Positions 43,867-51,571 of a stretch of 64,000 nt of DNA are shown in pieces. The translations under genes were made by a program, and so were the position numbers. Positions within the stretch are counted from its first letter, which is position 1; every line of letters begins with the position of its first letter. Source of the DNA: Pseudooceanicola atlanticus (GTDB lineage Bacteria > Pseudomonadota > Alphaproteobacteria > Rhodobacterales > Rhodobacteraceae); NCBI RefSeq assembly GCF_000768315.1, contig NZ_AQQX01000015.1, forward strand, positions 18,941-82,940, written 5' to 3'. The notes under the pieces were generated by a model that worked only from the letters and a program-made list of their open reading frames with translations, was not told where the DNA came from and ran no database searches.

Positions 43867-45873
43867 GTGAAAATCAAAACGCTTCTGATCGCCAACCGCG
43901 GCGAAATTGCCTGCCGGATCGCGCGCACCGCGCGGGCCAGCGGTATCACCCCTGTCGGCGTGCATTCGCAGGCCGATGCCAATGCCCTGCATGTCCGCGA
44001 GATCGGCAAATCTGTCTGTATCGGTGCCGGGCCTGCATCCGAGAGCTATCTGAAAATCGACGCGGTGATTGCCGCTGCGCAATCGGTGGGCGCGGATGCG
44101 ATCCATCCCGGTTACGGCTTTCTGGCCGAAAACCCCGATTTTGCCCGCGCGGTCGAAGCCGCCGGCATGATCTTCATGGGGCCGACGCCGGAAACGCTTG
44201 AACGTTTCGGCGACAAGGCCAGCGCCAAAGAGGCCGCCGTGGCGGCCAGCGTCCCGGTGATTTCGGGCGCCGAAGGTGCGCGGTCCGATCCCGAGCAGAT
44301 TGCCGAGGAGGTGCGCCAAATGGGCCTGCCGGTGCTGCTCAAGGCTGTCGGCGGCGGTGGTGGGCGAGGGCAACGGCTCGTCACCGACGAAACCACGCTG
44401 GTCGAGGACATCGAAGGCGCGCTGCGCGAAGCAAAATCCACCTTCGGCTCCGAAGGGCTGCTGTTGGAGCGTTTCCTGCCCGAGGCGCGCCATGTTGAAG
44501 TGCAGATCGCAGGTGACGGCAAGGGCCATGTGGTGCATCTGTTCGAACGCGATTGCACGCTTCAGCGCCGCCACCAGAAGGTCATCGAGGAAGCCCCGGC
44601 CTGGGGTCTGCCCCGGACGCTTATGGACGACATCGCGCGCGACGCGGTGCGCCTTGGTGAAACGCTGGACTATCGCGGTCTGGGCACGGTCGAATTTCTG
44701 GTCGCGGGGGACGAGTATTTCTTCCTTGAGGTGAACCCGCGCATTCAGGTGGAACATCCCGTCACCGAAGCGATCACCGGGCTGGACCTTGTCGCGCTTC
44801 ACCTGCGGATTGCCGAAGGCGCGGGCCTTGGACTGGTGCAGGACGATCTGACGATCAACGGCCACGCGGTCGAGGCGCGGCTTTACGCCGAAGATCCGGC
44901 GATGCAATTCGCCCCGTCGACGGGCACGCTCTCCACGCTCAGCCTGCCATCGGGCCTGCGCATCGACAGCGGCGTCGAGGAAGGCGATGCCGTCACGCCC
45001 TATTACGATCCGATGATCGCCAAGCTGATCGTGCACGCGCCCGACCGGGAAACCGCATTGGCACGTCTGGCCACGGCGCTTGATCATGTCGCGGTCGAAG
45101 GTGTCGAGACCAATCGCGCCTTTCTAACGGCGCTGGCGCGAAACCATGAATTCGAACGGATGCAGGTGCATACCCGCTGGATCGACGGCAGGCTGGATGA
45201 GCTGACACAAGCACCCGGACTGACCCGCCCCGATCTGTGGAAAGCGACCGCTGCCATTCTCTTCGTGACCCAGTCGCGCAGCGACACAAACGCCAATCCC
45301 TGGACCAACCGTGATGCCTTTACCGGCTGGCGGCTTGGCCTGGGCGGTGATGCGATTGAAGCGGGGCAGCGCGTGACGCTTACCGATTCTGACGAGGTAT
45401 CCGAAGAACTGCGCATCGGCCCTGTCAAACCGGGCGCCAAGTACACCGTCCATTCGGAAAACGGCGAGGCGCTGACACTGTCGGCATGTGAACTGACCCC
45501 GGGCCGTTGGCGTGTCGGCGAAGGCGACACCGTCCATCTGATCGACGCGCGCCTGCACGCGGGCGTGATCGAACTGGACACGCCCGAAGGTCGCCTGGTC
45601 TTCCGCCCCGCCGCGCCCCTTGCTTTTGCCGGCGGCGATGCCGCGGCGGATCGCGCCGTGACCTCTCCGCTGACCGGAATGATTGTCGAAATCAAGGTCT
45701 CCGATGGTCAGAGCGTGGCCGAAGGCGAAGTGGTCGCGGTCATGGAATCCATGAAACTCGAAATCTCGATCCGGGCGGCCGCGGCCGGGATCGCCAGCAA
45801 TATATCCGTCTCGAATGGAGACATGGTCGATCGTGGCCAAGTCATCGCCGAGATTCTGCCATCCGAGGAGTGA
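43867..45873 (+). CDS. acyl-CoA carboxylase alpha subunit (biotin carboxylase + BCCP), set 3
   Basis: A 668-residue alpha subunit. The biotin carboxylase module (1-~445) starts LLIANRGEIACRI, with KAVGGGGGRGQRL as ATP loop and EVNPRIQVEHPVTEA; the more usual EMN-R-LQVEHPVTE is slightly changed. The BT linker runs from about 450 to 590, and the biotinyl site is Lys630 in ESMKL. The start is GTG 43867 behind GAGGAGC. The three alpha proteins of the window are clearly diverged from each other, so they are not recent duplicates. It is followed 4 bp later by the lyase gene. Confidence 0.94.
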   Translation: MKIKTLLIANRGEIACRIARTARASGITPVGVHSQADANALHVREIGKSVCIGAGPASESYLKIDAVIAAAQSVGADAIHPGYGFLAENPDFARAVEAAGMIFMGPTPETLERFGDKASAKEAAVAASVPVISGAEGARSDPEQIAEEVRQMGLPVLLKAVGGGGGRGQRLVTDETTLVEDIEGALREAKSTFGSEGLLLERFLPEARHVEVQIAGDGKGHVVHLFERDCTLQRRHQKVIEEAPAWGLPRTLMDDIARDAVRLGETLDYRGLGTVEFLVAGDEYFFLEVNPRIQVEHPVTEAITGLDLVALHLRIAEGAGLGLVQDDLTINGHAVEARLYAEDPAMQFAPSTGTLSTLSLPSGLRIDSGVEEGDAVTPYYDPMIAKLIVHAPDRETALARLATALDHVAVEGVETNRAFLTALARNHEFERMQVHTRWIDGRLDELTQAPGLTRPDLWKATAAILFVTQSRSDTNANPWTNRDAFTGWRLGLGGDAIEAGQRVTLTDSDEVSEELRIGPVKPGAKYTVHSENGEALTLSACELTPGRWRVGEGDTVHLIDARLHAGVIELDTPEGRLVFRPAAPLAFAGGDAAADRAVTSPLTGMIVEIKVSDGQSVAEGEVVAVMESMKLEISIRAAAAGIASNISVSNGDMVDRGQVIAEILPSEE

Positions 45874-45877
45874 TGAA

Positions 45878-46837
45878 ATGAGCGACTTTCCCAAATTCGT
45901 CGAGTTTCGCGAAGAAGGCCCGCGTGAGGGTTTTCAGATCGAAAAGAAGATTTATCCGATCGAAGAGCGGATCGAACTGATCGACATGCTCAGCGAAACC
46001 GGTCTGAAGCGCATTCAGGTTGGCAGTTTCGTCAGCCCGAAATACGTGCCGCAAATGGCCGACACCGGCGAGTTGTTCCAGCGTATCAAGCGCGAACCGG
46101 GCGTGAATTACACATCGCTGTGGCTGAACGACAAAGGGTTTCGCAAGGCCCTGACCGCGCATGACGTCGATATCGACCCGCGTCTGCTGTTCTATCCCTC
46201 CGAGGCATTCGCCCAATCGAACAACAATTGTTCCTCGGCGGAGATGCGGGAAAAACAACGTGACTGGGTCCGTCTTTACAAGGAAGAAGGATATACGGTC
46301 GACGCGGCCTATGTGATGACTGCCTTCGGCTGCAACCTCGAAGGCCCCATCCCCCAAGAACGCATCTTGGACGATTTCCGCTTCATTCTTCAGCTGTGCG
46401 AGGAAGAGGACATCCCCGTGCCGATCCTTGTGATCGCCGACACAATGGGCTGGGGAAACCCCGAGGCGGTCAAACGCATGATCGGCGCCCTGCGCGAATT
46501 GGCGCCCGAGGCGCGCATCGGTATGCACATCCATGACACACGTGGGCTGGGGATCGCCAACGTTTATGCCGCCCTGTCGATGGGCGTGGACATGTTCGAA
46601 AGCTCGGTCGCCGGTCTTGGCGGCTGTCCTTTCGCGGGCCACGGCCACGCCCGCGCCGCCGGCAACGTCTGCACCGAGGATGCAGTGTTCCTATGTCACG
46701 AACTGGGCATCGAAACCGGCATTGATCTGGACAAGCTGATCGCGGCGGCGCTCAAGGCCGAAGAAATCATCGGCGTGCCGCTGATGGGCCGGGTCATGCA
46801 TACCGGCGGGTTGGACAAATACCGCAAGTCACGCTGA
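45878..46837 (+). CDS. HMG-CoA-lyase-like enzyme
   Basis: A 319-residue TIM-barrel lyase of the HMG-CoA lyase family. It keeps the Arg of the N-terminal motif (GPREGFQIEK), SFVSPKYVPQMAD, the metal-binding HIHDTRG and the catalytic Cys250 in GLGGCPFA. Two changes stand out: the metal ligand Asp of PRDG is Glu (PREG), and the loop after the Cys is lengthened and His-rich (GHGHARAAGNVCTED). That suggests a 3-hydroxy-3-alkylglutaryl-CoA other than HMG-CoA, consistent with the carboxylase just upstream. GAGGAG precedes ATG 45878. It is one of the best clues to the pathway type. Confidence 0.9.
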   Translation: MSDFPKFVEFREEGPREGFQIEKKIYPIEERIELIDMLSETGLKRIQVGSFVSPKYVPQMADTGELFQRIKREPGVNYTSLWLNDKGFRKALTAHDVDIDPRLLFYPSEAFAQSNNNCSSAEMREKQRDWVRLYKEEGYTVDAAYVMTAFGCNLEGPIPQERILDDFRFILQLCEEEDIPVPILVIADTMGWGNPEAVKRMIGALRELAPEARIGMHIHDTRGLGIANVYAALSMGVDMFESSVAGLGGCPFAGHGHARAAGNVCTEDAVFLCHELGIETGIDLDKLIAAALKAEEIIGVPLMGRVMHTGGLDKYRKSR

Positions 46838-46849
46838 GGGAGCAAGAAG

Positions 46850-47764
46850 ATGACAAAAGCACTTGACGGAAAGGTGGTTCTGGTCACCGGGGCCGGCGGT
46901 GGGATCGGGCGTGATATCGCCTTGATGGCAGCCGCAGAAGGCGCCGCCGTGGTGGTCAATGATCTGGGCGCATCCCTGAAAGGCACCGGTCAGACAGAAA
47001 CTGCGGCGCAGAAAGTCGTCGAAGAGATCAAGGCGGCGGGCGGCGATGCGATCGCCGATGGCGGCAACGTCAGCGATCCGGACGCCGCGCGCGCGATGAT
47101 CGAGGCGGGTGTCAAGGAATTCGGCCGCATCGACGCGGTGGTGAACAACGCCGGCATCCTGCGCGACGGGTTCTTCCACAAAATGACCTACGAGGATTTC
47201 GACGCGGTTGTGAAGGTCCATCTCTATGGCGCCTTCAACACCAGCCGTGCAGCGGCCGATTATTTCCGCGGACAAGAGGGCGGTGCTCTGGTGCACATGA
47301 CCTCGACCTCGGGGCTGATCGGCAATCTGGCGCAGGCGAATTACGCGGCGGCAAAGCTGGGCATTGCGGCCTTCTCGAAATCGGTCGCGCTCGACCTGAA
47401 ACGCTGGAACGTGCGGTCAAACTGCATCGCGCCCTTCGCCTGGAGCCGGATGATCTCGTCGATCAAGACAGACACCCCGGAACAGGTGGCACGGGTCGAA
47501 AAGATCAAGGAGATGACACCGGCCAAGGTTGCACCGATGGCCTGTTTCCTGATGAGCGACCGCGCGGCTGACGTGTCAGGACAAATCTTTGCGGTTCGCA
47601 AGAACGAGATCTTCCTGTTCAACCAGCCCCGCCCGGTGCGGTCGGTTCATTCCGATGATGGCTGGACCGCCGATGAAATCGCCGAGCGCGCCATTCCCGC
47701 GCTCAAATCACAGTTCACGCCGCTCGAAGTTTCGGCGGATGTCTTTTCGTGGGATCCGGTTTGA
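46850..47764 (+). CDS. SDR of the (3R)-hydroxyacyl-CoA dehydrogenase (MFE-2) type
   Basis: A 304-residue SDR. The motif GAGGGIGRD is at about 16-24, NDLGAS after beta-2 (Asp, NAD), NNAGILRD near 105 and catalytic S...YAAAK. The NNAGILRD-x-FHKM block and the long C-terminus (ending FSWDPV) are like the dehydrogenase domain of multifunctional enzyme 2/HSD17B4 and its stand-alone bacterial relatives. It should oxidise a 3-hydroxyacyl-CoA with R configuration. GAGGGAGC precedes ATG 46850. Its TGA shares a base with the next gene's ATG. Confidence 0.9.
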   Translation: MTKALDGKVVLVTGAGGGIGRDIALMAAAEGAAVVVNDLGASLKGTGQTETAAQKVVEEIKAAGGDAIADGGNVSDPDAARAMIEAGVKEFGRIDAVVNNAGILRDGFFHKMTYEDFDAVVKVHLYGAFNTSRAAADYFRGQEGGALVHMTSTSGLIGNLAQANYAAAKLGIAAFSKSVALDLKRWNVRSNCIAPFAWSRMISSIKTDTPEQVARVEKIKEMTPAKVAPMACFLMSDRAADVSGQIFAVRKNEIFLFNQPRPVRSVHSDDGWTADEIAERAIPALKSQFTPLEVSADVFSWDPV

Positions 47765-48558
47765 TGGGAAAACGCAAAGAAAAAATCAGCTCCGACATTG
47801 CCTGGAGCACCTCTGACAAGATCAGCGTGCGTGGGCTCGATCTGCCCAACGAGATCCTGGGCCACATGAACCTCGGCGATCTGGCGTTTCTGCAGTTGAC
47901 GGGTCGCAAGGCCACGCCCGAGGAAAGCCGCGTCTTTAACGCCATCGTCATTACCTTGGTCGAACATGGTATCACGCCCTCGGCCCTGGCGGCGCGGATG
48001 ACCTATATGGGGGCGCCGGAATCGCTTCAGGCGGCTGTGGCGGCTGGCTTGTGCGGGCTGGGCACCGTCTTTGTCGGTTCTATGGAGGGTGCCTCGAAGA
48101 TGCTTTACGAGGCACTGCCACAGGACAAGTTGGGCACCGGTGTCGATCTGGATGCGCTGGCCGTCGAGACGGTGGAAAAATTCCGCGCCCGCAAGATGAT
48201 CGTGCCGGGGCTGGGCCATCCGGTGCACAAGCCGGTCGATCCGCGCGCACCTCGCCTGTTCCAGATCGCTGCCGAGAACGGCAAGTCCGGTGAATACATC
48301 GAGTTGATCCAGAAAATTCAGGCCGTTGCCGAAGAAAAATCGGGTAAGATGCTGCCAATCAACGCCACCGGGGCGATCGGAGCGATCTGCTGTGAATTTG
48401 GCTTCCCCTGGAAGATCGTGCGGGGCTTTGGCGTCATGGCACGCGCCATCGGTCTGGTCGGTCATATCCTCGAAGAGAGCGAAAACCCGATTTCCTATGA
48501 GCTTTGGCAGCGTGCCGAGCAGGAAATTCTTGAAACGTCGGGTCCGGGAGCGAAGTAA
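47764..48558 (+). CDS. citryl-CoA-lyase-like protein (citrate synthase fold)
   Basis: A 264-residue single-domain relative of the C-terminal part of ATP-citrate lyase and of citryl-CoA lyase. It keeps His68 (EHGITPS) and the GLGHPVHKPVDPRAPR block with His152 and His155. At the position of the catalytic Asp (usually NVDG) it reads NATG, with Thr202 in place of Asp. Either the enzyme works without that acid or it has taken on another C-C bond or thioester reaction. TGATG overlap with the SDR shows tight coupling. No citrate-activating gene is present, so citrate is not an obvious substrate. Confidence 0.82.
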   Translation: MGKRKEKISSDIAWSTSDKISVRGLDLPNEILGHMNLGDLAFLQLTGRKATPEESRVFNAIVITLVEHGITPSALAARMTYMGAPESLQAAVAAGLCGLGTVFVGSMEGASKMLYEALPQDKLGTGVDLDALAVETVEKFRARKMIVPGLGHPVHKPVDPRAPRLFQIAAENGKSGEYIELIQKIQAVAEEKSGKMLPINATGAIGAICCEFGFPWKIVRGFGVMARAIGLVGHILEESENPISYELWQRAEQEILETSGPGAK

Positions 48559-48561
48559 CCG

Positions 48562-49725
48562 ATGCAGACGTCAGCCCCAGACACTCACACCGATCTGCGC
48601 GACGCCTTGCGCGCACTTTGCGCGCAGTTTCCGCCAGAGTATCATCGCAAGTTCGGCGAAGACGAAACCTACCCCGAGGAATTCGTCGATGCGCTGACCC
48701 GCGAGGGCTGGCTTGCCGCGATGATCCCAGAGGAATACGGTGGCTCGGGTCTGGGGTTGACCGAAGCCTCGATCATCATGGAGGAGGTGAACCGCTGCGG
48801 CGGAAACGCGGGCCATTGCCACGGGCAGATGTATAACATGGGCACGCTGCTGCGGCATGGTTCGGATGAGCAAAAGCAGACATACCTGCCCGGTATTGCC
48901 AGCGGCGCGTTGCGCCTGCAATCCATGGCCGTGACCGAACCGACAACCGGGACCGACACCACCAAACTGAAGACCATCGCAGTCAAGAAGGGTGACCGGT
49001 ATGAGATCAATGGCCAGAAGGTCTGGATCAGCCGTATCCAGCATTCTGACCTGATGATCTTGCTGGCCCGCACTACGCCGCTGAGCGAGGTCAAGAAAAA
49101 GTCGCAGGGCCTGTCGATCTTTATGGTCGATCTGAAAGAGGCAATCGGCAACGGGATGGAGGTCCGCCCCATCGCCAACATGCCCGGCCACGAAACCAAT
49201 GAAGTGTTTTTCGACAACCTGGAAATCCCCGCCGAGAACCTGATCGGCACCGAGGGGCGCGGGTTTTACCATATTCTTGACGGGCTGAACGCCGAACGGA
49301 CCCTGATTGCGGCGGAATGCATCGGTGATGGATACTGGTTCGTTGACAAGGCCCGCGCCTATGCCGGCGACCGCGTGGTCTTTGACCGTCCCATCGGCCA
49401 GAACCAAGGTGTGCAATTCCCTATCGCCAGGTCCTATGTGAACATCGAGGCCGCCAATCTGATGCGCTTTGAAGCCTGCAGGCGGTTCGATGCCGGACTG
49501 GATTGTGGTGCACAGGCGAACATGGCCAAGCTGCTGGCTTCGGAAGCCAGCTGGGAAGCGGCCAATGCCTGCATCCAGACCCACGGCGGCTTCGGTTTCG
49601 CACGGGAGTACGATGTTGAGCGCAAGTTTCGCGAGGCGCGCCTCTATCAGGTCGCCCCGATCTCGACCAACCTGATCCTGTCATATGTCGGAGAACATAT
49701 CCTCGGCATGCCAAGATCGTTCTGA
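48562..49725 (+). CDS. acyl-CoA dehydrogenase
   Basis: A 387-residue ACAD. TEPTTGTDTTKLKT near residue 125 replaces the common TEPGAGSD. The C-terminal GGFGFAREYDVERKFREARL has Glu at the classical position, a second Glu is in LNAER, and the tail ends LGMPRSF. It is in the same subfamily as the truncated gene at 63006. It follows the citryl-lyase-like gene by 3 bp and precedes the HTD2-type hydratase by 11 bp. Substrate unknown. Confidence 0.91.
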   Translation: MQTSAPDTHTDLRDALRALCAQFPPEYHRKFGEDETYPEEFVDALTREGWLAAMIPEEYGGSGLGLTEASIIMEEVNRCGGNAGHCHGQMYNMGTLLRHGSDEQKQTYLPGIASGALRLQSMAVTEPTTGTDTTKLKTIAVKKGDRYEINGQKVWISRIQHSDLMILLARTTPLSEVKKKSQGLSIFMVDLKEAIGNGMEVRPIANMPGHETNEVFFDNLEIPAENLIGTEGRGFYHILDGLNAERTLIAAECIGDGYWFVDKARAYAGDRVVFDRPIGQNQGVQFPIARSYVNIEAANLMRFEACRRFDAGLDCGAQANMAKLLASEASWEAANACIQTHGGFGFAREYDVERKFREARLYQVAPISTNLILSYVGEHILGMPRSF

Positions 49726-49736
49726 AGGCTAGGATT

Positions 49737-50576
49737 ATGGGTGAGATCGACCTTGACGCGCTGGCGCCCTGGCTGGGACGCACCGAGACCAAGGAAGATG
49801 TTCTGACGCACGGGCTGATCGACAAATTCCGCGCCACGCTCGGTCCGCATCTTTGGGACGGAGCGGGCGATGTCCCGCTGGGAATTCATTGGTGCCTTGC
49901 CCTTGATACCGTGCCAGCGACCGCCCTGTCAGAAGACGGCCATGCCGCGAGGGGTGGATTTCTGCCCCCTGTTCCGCTGCCCGCCCGCATGTGGGCTGGC
50001 GGCGATGTTACGCATATCGCGCCGCTGAAAATCGGCGAAATCATCACCCGACGCTCTTCGATCAGGAATATTGTGGCCAAGCAGGGCCGTAGTGGACCAT
50101 TGGTCTTTGTGACCGTCGAACATGAGTATCTGAGTGGCAACCGGCTTTTTATCCGGGAGCAGCAAACGATCGTTTATCGTGAGATTTCCACCCCCCGCAC
50201 GGGCGAGAGCGCAGCTGACGCGGGTGACCCCAACACGCTTAGATCGACGCTGACACCGGATCCTGTTCTTCTGTTTCGCTATTCGGCGCTGACGTTCAAT
50301 GCCCATCGCATTCACTATGATTACGTCTACGCCACCGAAACCGAAGCCTATTCCGGACTTGTTGTGCATGGCCCATTGCAGGCCACGCTGCTTCTGAATC
50401 TGGCGGCGGGTGCGTTGAAAACATCGCCCCACCGGTTTTCGTTCCGTGGCCTCGCGCCACTCACCCTGCCCTGCGAATTGCAACTGCACAATGAAGGGAC
50501 CGGCACCTCCGGGACAGTCTGGTGTCAGGATCAAAAAGGTCTTCGAAGCTTTTCCGCAGAGTACGCGGCCGTCTGA
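49737..50576 (+). CDS. HTD2/mesaconyl-C4-CoA-hydratase-like double-hotdog protein
   Basis: A 279-residue protein with two hotdog halves. The N half (about 15-150) is of the FAS1-like/MaoC-N type with RMWAGGDVTHIAPL. The C half (about 180-275) carries the hydratase-2-like LTFNAHRIHYDYVYA and GLVVHGPLQATLL. It is like mesaconyl-C4-CoA and itaconyl-CoA hydratases and fungal HTD2. It probably adds water to a branched or dicarboxylic enoyl-CoA. As last gene of the eleven-gene operon it gives that operon both a hydratase and a lyase for a carboxylated intermediate. Confidence 0.87.
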   Translation: MGEIDLDALAPWLGRTETKEDVLTHGLIDKFRATLGPHLWDGAGDVPLGIHWCLALDTVPATALSEDGHAARGGFLPPVPLPARMWAGGDVTHIAPLKIGEIITRRSSIRNIVAKQGRSGPLVFVTVEHEYLSGNRLFIREQQTIVYREISTPRTGESAADAGDPNTLRSTLTPDPVLLFRYSALTFNAHRIHYDYVYATETEAYSGLVVHGPLQATLLLNLAAGALKTSPHRFSFRGLAPLTLPCELQLHNEGTGTSGTVWCQDQKGLRSFSAEYAAV

Positions 50577-50617
50577 TCGGTCTTCTTCGGTAGCGAATTC
50601 AGTTGTTGACCAATTTT

Positions 50618-50633
50618 TCTAACATCTGTTAGG
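50618..50633. promoter_or_regulatory. TetR-type operator, copy 7
   Basis: TCTAACATCTGTTAGG in an AT-rich context (AATTTT before). It lies 66 bp upstream of the small leader frame and 155 bp upstream of the ABC ATPase gene, and places the importer in the same regulon. Confidence 0.65.
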
Positions 50634-50698
50634 CTTCGCGGAGAGACTTGGTAAATAAACCAGGCAAACCTCTGAATTTAGAGGTGGGAGGAGGAACA

Positions 50699-50791
50699 AT
50701 GCGAGGAAAACTCGTAACCAACGAAAAACCGTGCGGTCAGGCTATGCGCGCCTCCATGAGGTGTGGGGCAAAAGCACGGGCCGCAACATGA
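50699..50791 (+). CDS. putative 30-residue leader peptide ahead of the importer operon
   Basis: A 30-codon frame starting ATG 50699 directly behind GGGAGGAGGAACA, the strongest ribosome-binding site in the region. The peptide is basic (begins MRGKLVTNEKPCG and ends KARAAT). Its TGA overlaps the ATG of the ATPase gene as ATGA (50788-50791), and the ATPase itself has no good Shine-Dalgarno. A coupling leader is therefore likely; an unrecognised small protein or a recent 5' remnant are alternatives. Confidence 0.5.
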   Translation: MRGKLVTNEKPCGQAMRASMRCGAKARAAT

Positions 50792-51567
50792 CCACGAATA
50801 ACGGGCACGTATCCTCACCGCTTGCGGTGCGTGGTGCAACTTTGAAATTTGGCGGTGTGACCGCGCTCGACGATGTGAGCATTTCTGTGGCCGACGATGA
50901 ATTGCTTGCAATTATCGGACCGAACGGAGCCGGAAAAACATCACTTCTGAACGTGACTGCGGGCTTCTACCGTCCGCAGAAGGGCCGTGTCGAATTGTCC
51001 GGGCAGGACGTGACCGGCCTGCGTGTTGACCAGATCGCCCGGCGCGGTCTGGCGCGGACGTTTCAGGGCACCCATCTTTTTGCCGGGCAGACGGTGGTGG
51101 AAAACATTATGATCGGCCGCCACATGCTGATGAAATCGAATGTAGTCCAGGCTTTTTTCCAGTTCGGTCCCGTGATGCGCGAGGAATCGGAACATCGTGA
51201 AGCCGCAGAGGAGATCATCGATTTTCTCGAGATCGAGGCAATCCGCAACCGGCCCGTGGGCACGTTGGGGTATGGGTTGCGCAAGCGTGTCGATCTGGGC
51301 CGTGCATTGGCGCAGGAACCGTCGATCCTGCTGATGGATGAACCGATGGCCGGCATGAACTCGGAGGAAAAAGAAGACCTGGCGCGCTTCATTCTCGATG
51401 TGCGCGAGGCGCGCAAGATTCCGGTAGTTCTGGTGGAGCACGACATGGGCGTCGTGATGGACCTTGCCGACCGGATCGTGGTGCTGGATTTCGGGCGGGT
51501 CATCGCCGAAGGCACCCCGGAAGAAATCCAGAAGGACCCGGCTGTCATAAAGGCATATCTGGGGTAG
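50788..51567 (+). CDS. livG: branched-chain-type ABC transporter ATP-binding protein (LivG-like)
   Basis: A 259-residue ABC ATPase. Walker A is GPNGAGKTS near residue 42. The signature loop lies before VDLGRALAQEP and reads GYGLRKRVDLG, weaker than the standard LSGGQ type; Walker B is ILLMDEPMAGM, with the switch His in LVEHDMG. The C-tail EIQKDPAVIKAYLG is typical of LivG. It energises import with LivH, LivM, LivK and LivF downstream. In such catabolic loci these importers carry aromatic or branched organic acids as well as amino acids. The start is set by the ATGA overlap with the leader frame. Confidence 0.93.
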   Translation: MTTNNGHVSSPLAVRGATLKFGGVTALDDVSISVADDELLAIIGPNGAGKTSLLNVTAGFYRPQKGRVELSGQDVTGLRVDQIARRGLARTFQGTHLFAGQTVVENIMIGRHMLMKSNVVQAFFQFGPVMREESEHREAAEEIIDFLEIEAIRNRPVGTLGYGLRKRVDLGRALAQEPSILLMDEPMAGMNSEEKEDLARFILDVREARKIPVVLVEHDMGVVMDLADRIVVLDFGRVIAEGTPEEIQKDPAVIKAYLG

Positions 51568-51571
51568 CGGC

